A DNA stretch of 64,000 nucleotides from Erodium maritimum (taxonomy: Eukaryota; Streptophyta; Magnoliopsida; Geraniales; Geraniaceae): the NCBI GenBank assembly GCA_963921825.1, contig OY997589.1, forward strand, positions 70,726,523 through 70,790,522, read 5' to 3'. Each line of letters opens with the position of its first letter. The first letter of the stretch is position 1. Both the position numbers and the translations under genes were made by a program. Below are positions 56,091 to 64,000 of this stretch, piece after piece. Below the pieces are notes generated by a model, which saw only the letters and a list, made by a program, of their open reading frames with translations, was not told the DNA's origin and made no database searches.

Positions 56091-56584
56091 CTTTCGATGA
56101 AGGATTTGACAAGCATAAGCAACTTGATGCTGAAGTTCCCCGAAGGTATATTTATAATGGCCATGTTGATGTATACATGTGTTTGTGGGTTGAAGATGAA
56201 CCTGAGAAGTACCAATCTCAGTTCACTCAAGCATTCATGCAAGGTGTTGGGGTTGGAACTGATGTTACCCAAAAGGAGAACCATGCCAACAAAAATGGTA
56301 AACTTAGTACTATTGCAGCTACAAGGAGCCATGTTATTATTATTGGGACAAGAGAGCATGGGAATGAGTTTGAAGCCTTTGATGTTAACCCAATTGTTAG
56401 CAAAAATCTGGGAAAGAGAGATTGGCTTGGTTTTATGGAAAAAAAAAATCATGAAGTTGTTACAGAAGTGAGCGCTGCTACAAAGACGGGGCTTAAGGGT
56501 CATAAAGATGGATTGAGGATACCAAAAGTGCTACACTTACTGCCATTAATTTTTATGCTAAGGAGGAACATGTCCATGAAATGA
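56027..56584 (+). CDS. chimeric frame: invertase tail, RPL5 and SRP54 fragments
   Basis: One 185-codon frame without stops spans three host proteins. Residues 1-21 ([19 protein letters not shown]) are invertase. Residues about 24-74 ([30 protein letters not shown]) are 60S ribosomal protein L5/uL18. Residues about 86-145 ([41 protein letters not shown]) are the 54-kDa subunit of the signal recognition particle, GTPase-domain end. After residue 150 the sequence is not recognised. Whether it is translated is unknown; an open junction of three genes is at least striking. Confidence 0.75.
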   Translation: MVVTNQFNIYLEQIPLWLMDWAFDEGFDKHKQLDAEVPRRYIYNGHVDVYMCLWVEDEPEKYQSQFTQAFMQGVGVGTDVTQKENHANKNGKLSTIAATRSHVIIIGTREHGNEFEAFDVNPIVSKNLGKRDWLGFMEKKNHEVVTEVSAATKTGLKGHKDGLRIPKVLHLLPLIFMLRRNMSMK

Positions 56585-56591
56585 CCAAAGA

Positions 56592-56804
56592 GATCCATAA
56601 GGAGATAGCAGCCAGGGAGAAGTAATTGTTCAATCCAATGCAAAAGTCTGGGCATCCTTCTTTAGCATATTTTGTTTAGGTGATAAGAGCTTCAGATAAG
56701 CCTGAGGAAGCTCTTGTGCATATTCTTGTGGAAGATCCAACTTATGATGTTTCAGGCATATGTAAAGAAGACTTGAGGACAAGTCTTATTGAAGAGGAGA
56801 GCAT
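56592..56804 (+). other. unassigned 3' internal part and polypurine tract
   Basis: Between the chimeric frame and the 3' LTR a possible further captured piece reads SDKPEEALVHILVEDPTYDV (56695 on), not identified. The run GAAGAGGAGAGCAT (56791-56804) is the polypurine tract right before the LTR. Confidence 0.5.
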
Positions 56805-57254
56805 TGTCAGGATTCAAAGTATTTTTGGGCCACTAATTAGGCCATGTGGGCTTAAGTTCACCCAGCCCAACTCTGGAGAATCCGGCCCAAAGAAGAGAAC
56901 GACATCGTTTCGGAAAGAGGGAACACGCCTTCTTCATGAGTATGATGCACATGCTCGAGAAAGAGACAGGGAGGAAAAATGAAACTCATGGGTACAAAGC
57001 TCATCCATTCACAAGGGGGCATCTGAGGGCATAGAGGGGACCATCTTTGCTTGTAGAGGTATTTGTATTGTATGAGGTCTTGTTTTAGGGTTGAACGAGA
57101 GTATTGTAATGAGGAGGCAGACCTTGAAGCAAGGTGAGGTGAAGCTTGGAGCAAGCTCACACTTTTTCTGTAATTCACCACTTATCGTTCAATTTCAAAT
57201 TTAGATTCAGTTGTTCTTTCATATTTGTTTGAGTTTATTTTCGGAATCGTTACA
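56805..57254 (+). repeat. 3' LTR of gene-carrying retroelement
   Basis: 450 bases, TGTCAGGATTC...GAATCGTTACA, followed by the TSD copy GTCTC (57255-57259). Confidence 0.93.
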
Positions 57255-58363
57255 GTCTCTCAGCCCATATATGCAAGCTCGAATCAGATTTAGAGTGTTC
57301 TCAAATTCTTGACTTTCTGCCAAAAATTCCAGTTTTAGCTTTGACAGATTTTCAATTGGGGTAGATGTAAGCCGAAAGATGAATAAATTATTAATGAATG
57401 AGAATTTTTTACTTTTGTTTATCAGATGAATTTTTTTCTCTTCTTCTACTGGTTTGGTTTGAGTTTTTGATGAAACTCTTTTGTACCTGTATAGTGTTTT
57501 GGATAGATAGGAAGCATAGATATGGTATAAATGCAGTATATTGAATTGGAAGAAGCTCGCTAGTGACGGGTTTTGTTTTTTTCCTTGTTAATAGGTCTTC
57601 TGGAATGTTTATAGCTGGAGTGTGAGATCGTCATCTGATAATGAATATAGTTTTTCATTCTATTGATAAATTTGGGTTCTCGTTATGATCTTCTCGTGTT
57701 CTTCGTCAAAAGAAATTTAATTACAAAAAAATTCAAAAGAACTCAGATTAAAATGATTTTTTTTACTGAAAAAATATAATTTATAAAATAAAATATGATA
57801 TTTATAATAAAAATAATTTTTAATAATTAAAATCTGTTTTTTTTTAAAAAAAACTGATTTTCTAAACAAAAAATCTGATTTTTTTTTAAAATAAATTCTG
57901 ATTTTTATAAAATAAAAAAATAAATTGAAAATCAATGGCATGCCTTTGAAAATTTGGCTGTTAGTAAGGGGTATTTTGGACTTTTAAAGTGTTTGGATGG
58001 AAAATGGATGGAAAATAGACATAACCTAATGGTAGGTACTAAAGTGCAATTAAAATCATAGTTAGGGTAGTGAGGTGCAACAAAGTATGGCTAGGGTAGT
58101 GAAACGAAACGCAAGTATTTTTAGGGTAGTTAGATGAACTTTACCCATTACAAAACTATCCGTAGTGTTACAATCCTAAAACCAACTTCAACCCTAAATC
58201 CAACCCTAAATCTCTCTCCAAACCTAAATCTAACCCTAAAAATGGATGAAAGGGGGATGTTATTACTAAGTGTTAGTTTGAGGTATGTTATTGTTAAGAA
58301 ATAACTTTGGAGTATTTATCCGTTGAACGCATATAGTACGGGGTATGTCAATGTAGTTTACCC

Positions 58364-58660
58364 TAAATTTTATACCATCATCCAGAATTTGTAATTTTTC
58401 CATCTTAGCCTCCAAAGCAACCGTGGTGAGGAGTGTTGGTGGACTTTTCAGCAAATCTTTAGTACAAATCAAGACTTGTACAATCTCCATAGCCAAGAAA
58501 CTCATGAAATCTATGAGTATCCTACTCCTACCACTAAAAGAACATTCACTTGAAACTATTGTAATTGGAATCGTTAGAACATCTCTAGCCGTTCTTGATA
58601 AAATGTGGTATCCGTTGGCATTCGCTGTCCACCAAGACAAGACTTTTTAAGAAGTATAAT
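58364..58660 (-). pseudogene. hAT transposase C-terminal dimerisation domain
   Basis: Reading the minus strand: SWWTANANGYHILSRTARDV, LTIPITIVSSECSFSGRSRI, then LICTKDLLKSPPTLL, the hATC dimerisation domain of plant hAT transposases. The end is cut by the MITE at 58363. It is collinear with the upstream hAT part at 61440-63000, so both belong to one element. Confidence 0.85.
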
Positions 58661-58814
58661 CATCTTCTTCTTACTCAAAGAGATATTTCTCTAGTTAAAA
58701 TTTAGGTGTTCTCTCTATCAAAGTTTTCAACCTCTTATATGCCCCAAATCTTTAGTGTTTAACATCTTTGTTGGTAACAACTTCTACTGGTGTGACACAT
58801 TGTGTTACCGACTC

Positions 58815-59004
58815 ACCAGTTTGGTGATAGCATCACTCAAGGAAATGCTATAAAGGGTGAGGTCTTGGGTTCAAGTCTCACCAACAACCTAGGTTGGTAT
58901 TTGTCTGTGGACAGTACACCAGAGGGGTTGGGGTGTATTGGGCTGCAGACCTAACATCGCCGCGCGTGGAGCCCGGGTCTGGCACAGCGGGATGTTACAA
59001 AAAA
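58815..59004 (+). mobile_element. tRNA-derived SINE, third copy
   Basis: Closely matches 40914-41107 from TTGGTGATAGCATCACTCAA to GGATGTTACAAAAAA, with box B GGGTTCAAGTCTCACC. The 5' box-A start (AAGCTCAATTGGT) is replaced by CCAGTTTGGT, so it is slightly truncated or mutated. It sits inside the split hAT element. Confidence 0.72.
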
Positions 59005-59029
59005 GTGCAGGATTGGCTTGGGGACAGGC

Positions 59030-61405
59030 TGTCACGCCCCAAATTCAGTGGAACCGAACCTGGAACGCGAACAGTAAAACAATAAAACCATTTTCAAACC
59101 TTTTAAATAAATCGCTTAAAATCACCATTTAGTTAATCAAAATAATAATTTACAACTCAAAGCACGACCAAACAAGCGGACCAAAGACATGGCGTACGTC
59201 GCTAAACTCAAAAGGAAACCCGGACTCCCGCTCCCAGCTCTTCAAGCTTCGAGAGCTCCCCTAGTCCGTCTCGCGACCAGTACCTGTAGGAAAAGCAGCT
59301 AGGGGTGAGAATTCGCTCACCACCACGGATACCAGACTGACTACGACATACTAGCAGACAATGCCGGAAACACCAACAACCACCCAAACGCCGGGGACTA
59401 CTATCCCCAACTCAAGTAACCCGACTGACACACAAACTGTTAATTTCACCAACCAACTCAACATTCGGACACGTAATGTAGACCCGACACAGCGGTTACG
59501 ACCTCCACCAAAGACTCAAAAGATAACCACGCAACACCCAAGATCACAAAGGATCGCACTCCAAACAAGATCACAAAGGATCGCACTCCAGCTGCTCAGT
59601 GCCGGTTGCTAACCGGCTGGGCTTGAGCCTGCCCCACGCAACTTCCCCCGGTCTCTGTCGGGCCAGGCGGTCGACCTGTTAGCGATATATAACACAATCC
59701 TTTTCCAATAGCTAGTCTGAAGGGGAACAACCCTCCATCGCCGAAGAATGCACAACTTTACCGGTGGTTAACCCGGAAGGTGAGCCAACCCCACGACACG
59801 TGGCCACATGACCCCTTTCTTGTCAGGTGGGCCCCCAACCTCGTCTGAAAAATGCACACGCGCGCGACCACGGGACCTCTTTCTTGTCAGGCGGGCCCCC
59901 AACCTCGGGCAGAGACAGTCCACAACCAAAGTTCAACAAACAGCAACAACACAGGTTCAACAACCCCACGGGCACTCATGGCCACCCAAGACACCAACAG
60001 TAAAACACGGGCACAACAACCCCACGGGCACTCATGGTCACCCAAGACACACCAACAGTAAAATACGGGTTCAACAACCCCACGGGCACTCATGGCCACC
60101 CACAACAATACAATCATCCTCCGGGCATAACCAAATGCCTCCAGTATTTCTAATATCAATACGTTCACTGCTTCTACGACACTACTAAGTGTCACATGCA
60201 TTTCTATTGTTCGATACGTTCCCGTATCATACGACACCACCTGGTGTCGCCTGCCTTTCTATTGTTCGATAAACTTACTTAACCCACGACACCCAAGTGT
60301 CACATGCATTTCTACTGTTAACTTTCCCTAGTCAGGGCCGAGATCCGGCTACTTTTCCCTACCTCGTACGCTTTCCGAAAAGTTCCAACCAAGCTCTGGC
60401 GTGCTCACGATCACTCGCCTAGCTTTCCCTTTCCTCTGTCGATGGCACGATCTAATAAGAACACAATTTAAAACACTTTTAAGTTCGCAGGCATAAATTG
60501 AATTTTAATACACTTGACGCTCAAATGCAACCCCGACAATGTCGATCACTCCCAAACTTCCCAATTACTCGACATTTCCGATAATGGACCCGGAAAGGCC
60601 CGATTCGCCCGGCTTGGCGAATCTGCCCGGGTTTTGAAAACGTCCCTCGGGGCTCCGAAAAATTCCATTTTCGTTTCCATCATTCCTAATTAAAATCACG
60701 AATTCCAACGTACTTGGCGGAATCAATTTCCGAATTCTCACGAATTACAAACCCTAATTCATCATTTCTCAATACACACGTGACACTCAAAACTAATCCA
60801 TCTTAAATACACTGAGTAGCATCTTAATAGACCAAAAAAAGAGGTAATACACCTCCTTATCCTTTTAGATTGTCTTGTCATTTTCCCCCAAAACTACCAA
60901 ATGGTGCCACTGCATCTCCGTGAAGATGGACCAATTGATGATCAATTCACAAGATGAGCGTCAATGCCATTTATGATGAGCAATCATTGCTTTATCATAA
61001 GTAAAAAGAGAATGGAACATACCTTCTCACACGGTGATGCTTTCGCCGACCAAAAACTATGCTTCCATTGTAATACCAAGTCCAGAACATTTTCAGCCGA
61101 GAACTCACCTCAAGAGCCTGAACAATCACCGAAAGAAAAGAAAAAACAAAGGAAAGGAAAGAGCTCTCTGCTCCAATTCTCACGGTGCCGCCACCCACCT
61201 CAAGTTCCTCTTGCTTTTATTTTGCTCAAATTACATAACACCACCACTTGTGTGAAAAGTGGCAAGTGGGTCGACATCGGGGTCAACTTAAGTCCGATAT
61301 GACCCTCGTGGTCAACTTTAGGTTCATTTAGGTGTCTGTCCAAAATTTTTAAATTTTCCTGTTTTTCGCCGATTTGACTGGCGTTGACCGGGAGCGGTTC
61401 TTACA
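59030..61405 (-). repeat. gypsy solo LTR 3, reverse orientation
   Basis: On the minus strand it runs TGTAAGAACCGCTCCC...TTTGGGGCGTGACA. Its last 600 or so bases follow solo LTR 1, including the GAGCAGCTG / GTGCGATCCTTTGTGATCTTG part and the GGTGTCTTGGGTGGCC repeats (here 59950-60105). No internal domain is present. Immediate flanks (CAGGC, ATTAT) do not match, so the TSD was lost or one end is rearranged. Confidence 0.82.
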
Positions 61406-61439
61406 ATTATATTCCCTACTATATTGAATAAACAATTAC

Positions 61440-63000
61440 TCCAATGATTGTTTTACTAATGGGATGAGTATGTTGGAGTTTTGAGTTACATACATGGTCT
61501 CAACAAGATAGTTCACATAAGAAAGTTTCTTTCGGGGATACAGAACGGGTGCAATGAATGTAAACTAGTTTAACATACTCAAATCCCCAAAATACTTATA
61601 AAACTTCACTCATCTTAGCAGCCATGTTTCGCATATCAATGTTCTCATGTTCAAAACCCATAGAAATAAATGTATGAATATCAGATATTTCATATAATAT
61701 CAAGCTTGATTTAGCATATTTTGAACCTGATATTCTAACTGTTATAATATTGCTCTAAGAAAGACATCACAGAATTGAACTCAACCTAAACCCTCTCACA
61801 TATCTTTTCAAACCTTACTATCCATTTCTAAATCCAAGGTAGGGTATAGGGGACAATAAACAACAAAGGCTTGTTGTAATCTACAAGTTGATTTTAGCAT
61901 CATATAAGTCGAAGTCCACCTAAATTGGAACATCTAAAGACAGTAACCTTGTTGTCTTATAACCACCTTTCTCAATAGTTATCTTGAATGTAGAAAGTCT
62001 CATGGGTGACAACTTGATGAACCTAACAACAAATATAATTCTTTCTACAAATTTCCTAATCAAAGTTATCCGATCTTTCACTGTTAAGTTCACGATGTGT
62101 GCAACACATCGCATATGCATAAATTTACCATCTAACATAGAGTTACACAACAAATTACCTTGTGAAATCAAGTGTCTTATGGCACCATCATTGGCACTAG
62201 CATTGTTAACCATAACAGACATAATCATATCAAGACCCCATGAATTCAGAGAAAACTCAATAGCTCTTCCAATGTGCCCTTTGTGGGAAGTAATTGGGCA
62301 GAAATTAATAATCTTTTTATGCAACACCCAAGTATCATCAATAAAGTAAATTGTGACGCACATGTAGTTGATTTGTTGGACACTTGTCCAAGTGTCCGTG
62401 GCAAAGGAGATTCTAGGGGTATATTTCTTAAAAAACTAATGCAGTTTGAGTTTTTCAGTTTCATACAAGTGACAAGTATCCCTCCGGATACTGTATAAGA
62501 AGGAAATTACAAACATTGGACATACATCTTTCATCAAGTACCTAAAAACCTTATACTCTACTAAGTTCACTGACAATTCATCAATGAGTATCATCCTAAT
62601 AACTACATCTCGACCAACTTGTTGATCGAAATGCCAACTTACAAGTTGACCATCACTACCCGATTCTAAAGGCTAGAATGATAAGATCAGTTCGGTAGGG
62701 TCAAATCTCCTAGGGTGTTTACGACACATTTTAACATGACCTAACAAAGTACTAATCTCACACCTATTCAAATTATATTTATATTGTTTAGCACAATTCA
62801 TACATTTAGAAAACTTCTCATCACCCACTTCAATAATATAAAAAATATCCTATACAGCGGAACTATAACAAGGAGGTTTAGAGTGCTTACATGAGGATGC
62901 AACGACACCACCACCAACAACTCCACTACCACCCACAGTAGCAACAACAGCTTATCCAACAGTTTCAAGTGTTTGAGGTGAATTGATATCTTCACTCACC
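61440..63000 (-). pseudogene. hAT transposase, BED finger and catalytic part, degenerate
   Basis: Minus-strand order: Ser/Thr-rich start, BED zinc finger (CMNCAKQYKYNLNR and HVKMCRKHP, about 62710-62815), then RISFATDTWTSVQ, TIYFIDDTWVLHKKIINFCP, MVNNASANDGAIRHL, FMHMRCVAHIVNL (about 62070-62110), then DVPTRWTSTYMMLKST after a frameshift, and YPRKKLSYVNYLV near 61500. This matches RICESLEEPER/DAYSLEEPER-type hAT transposases. Many stops and frameshifts. The C-terminal domain lies at 58364-58660, beyond a solo LTR and a SINE. Confidence 0.88.
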
Positions 63001-63299
63001 TCTATATTACTAGACACCATCACGCTCTAAGATCGAATTAAAATACAGATTAGTACACATTTAATCATTCATTTATATTACAATAAACATTTAAAAACAT
63101 ATTAGTACACATTAGGAACTAAAATTATGTTCATAAAACAAACTCATTTCATTTTACTTCATAACCCTAACCTAACAAATCAACAATTTATTACCAAAAT
63201 AAAATTATTCATACATTATTTTTGAAGAATTTATTTTCAATGAAAAACCGAGCTTATAAAAAAACAATTTATAACCAAAATATCAATTCATTTCATTTT

Positions 63300-63718
63300 G
63301 GGTAAATTACATTGAACTACCAAAACTTATACATGTTTCTTGAATACCTACCCTCACCTAAATTTTTAACAAATGCATACTCAAACTTACTGAAACAACA
63401 TCCATTTTTGTTAGTCTTTTTTGAAAAAAAAACGTCAAAAATACCCTTAACTACCATCCAATATTACACAACCCTACCAAATTTTTTTCATTAATAAATT
63501 AATCCTTTTACTTAATTATTTTAATCCTTTTATTTAATTTTTCATTTTTCAATTTTTTAATTTTTTTTAAATAATTTTGAAATTAATATTTAGACAAAAT
63601 AAAATATTTATAAATTTATAAAACTCGGTAAGTTTGGGAATGTATTTGTTAAAAACTTAGATGAGAGTAGGTATCCGAGAAACGCGTATTAGTGTGGGTA
63701 GTTCAATGTAACTTACCC
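63300..63718. mobile_element. MULE-type MITE, TSD TTTCATTTT/TTTCATTAT
   Basis: Ends GGGTAAATTACATTGAACTACC and its near complement (GGGTAAGTTACATTGAACTACC); about 80 bases of TIR, including GAATACCTACCCTCACCTAA. Flanks TTTCATTTT (63291-63299) and TTTCATTAT (63719-63727) agree at 8 of 9. Non-coding, 419 bases. The GGGTAA terminus links it to the other MULE-type elements here. Confidence 0.82.
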
Positions 63719-63905
63719 TTTCATTATAAAACTTACAACAATTCTAATCTAATAGTTCATTTCAGTTCATCTTAAACACTAAATATATTAACTCGTATCA
63801 TATCAAAACACAAAAAACAGTTTTCAATACACATCAATTTTTAAAACCTACAACCGATCTAACATAACAAATCAATCAGTTTATAAACCAAACTCATTTC
63901 TTTTT

Positions 63906-64000
63906 AGGTAAATTATGTTGATATACCCCGTACTATACGCGTTTAACGGATAAGTACCCCAAAGTTATTTCGTAACGAAAACATACCCCGAACTAACACT
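63906..64000. mobile_element. MITE A family member, cut by window end
   Basis: GGTAAATTATGTTGATATACCCC and GTACTATACGCGTTTAACGG match the left end of the MITE at 52054 over the available 95 bases. The right half lies outside the window. Confidence 0.75.

Larger units (their letters stand above)
52776..57254 (+). mobile_element. non-autonomous LTR retroelement carrying host gene fragments
   Basis: Complete by structure: LTRs 52776-53224 and 56805-57254, TG...CA ends, perfect TSD GTCTC (52771-52775, 57255-57259), primer site after the 5' LTR and polypurine tract before the 3' LTR. Length 4479 bases. No gag, protease, integrase or RT is recognised. Instead the plus strand carries, in order, a coiled-coil frame, a CDPK fragment, a possible ARM-repeat piece, an alkaline/neutral invertase fragment, an RPL5 fragment and an SRP54 fragment. 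Movement would need proteins from another element. Confidence 0.93.
52216..58146. mobile_element. Mutator-like element B, TSD ATTACAAAA
   Basis: TIRs GGGTAAACTTCACCTCACTACC (52216) and the complement of GGGTAAAGTTCATCTAACTACC (58146) run for about 120 bases or more and match the MITE at 48856. TSD ATTACAAAA is perfect (52207-52215, 58147-58155). Without the retroelement inside it measures 1.45 kb. The right arm is longer (AT-rich, from about 57720). Its centre (52440-52770 and 57260-57700) is GC-richer unique sequence unlike the TIRs, as in Pack-MULEs. No MULE transposase. Confidence 0.92.
52054..58363. mobile_element. MULE-type MITE A, split by a nested MULE
   Basis: Left end GGGTAAATTATGTTAACATACTCC at 52054, right end its complement ending GTTTACCC at 58363. 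Flanks TACATTTTA (52045-52053) and TAAATTTTA (58364-58372) agree at 8 of 9 bases. Without the insert it is about 370 bases. The left end matches the partial element at 63906-64000. The uninterrupted hAT copy at 51013-51264 shows the pre-insertion sequence. Confidence 0.85.

Noticed and set aside
57717..57941. Minus-strand Phe/Lys-rich frame as a gene
   Set aside because: AT-rich arm of the Mutator-type element; low complexity, same composition as the non-coding MITE at 49000-49560.
59020..61410. 5-base TSD for the reverse solo LTR
   Set aside because: Flanks CAGGC and ATTAT do not match; not claimed.

Overview
The window reads as nuclear DNA of a flowering plant, most likely a eudicot. It has intron-bearing genes of plant-only families (a SKU5-type multicopper-oxidase-like protein and a type I pectin methylesterase), AT-rich spacers, and a dense set of plant transposons: Ty3/gypsy chromoviruses, Ty1/copia, L1-type LINEs, tRNA-derived SINEs, PIF/Harbinger, CACTA, hAT and Mutator-like elements. 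Only two ordinary host genes can be supported. The species cannot be named from the sequence.

Layout. 1-6069: 3' part of a decayed Tekay/Del-like gypsy element with a 2.4-kb LTR, inserted in a copia remnant (6070-7192), then a copia LTR and a gypsy integrase scrap (to about 9300). 10174-13249 (+): SKS gene, nine exons, 589 codons. 14684-15476: short retroposon with a perfect 15-bp target-site duplication (TSD) and an internal minisatellite. 17662-22278 (-): almost complete copia element (239-bp LTRs, TSD GGTTG). 22559-24695 (+): PIF/Harbinger element (TSD TTA) with one stop in its transposase. 25252-33087: CACTA element with ACGGAT/ATCCGT palindromes and two divergent gene groups. 33486-35665 (-): pectin methylesterase, two exons, 531 codons. 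36030-40321: LINE-type retroposons. 40322-48050: a minus-strand retroposon split by a head-to-head SINE pair and two gypsy solo LTRs, both with perfect 5-bp TSDs. 48856-49763: Mutator-type foldback MITE (9-bp TSD TAATTTAAA).

The most striking part is 51-63 kb. A decayed minus-strand hAT transposon is the chassis. Its 3' part holds a MULE-type MITE (52054-58363). That holds a Mutator-type element (52216-58146, TSD ATTACAAAA). That holds a complete LTR retroelement (52776-57254, TSD GTCTC, 449/450-bp LTRs, initiator-Met primer site). This retroelement has no recognisable gag or pol. It carries sense-strand pieces of unrelated host genes: a calcium-dependent protein kinase, an alkaline/neutral invertase, ribosomal protein L5 and SRP54, plus possibly an armadillo-repeat gene. 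It resembles in concept the maize Bs1 gene-transducing retroelement, but with a different cargo.

The two host genes both act in the cell wall or at the plasma-membrane face, but nothing here links them in one pathway. Everything else is transposon biology: insertion, nesting, LTR-LTR recombination to solo LTRs, and gene-fragment capture.
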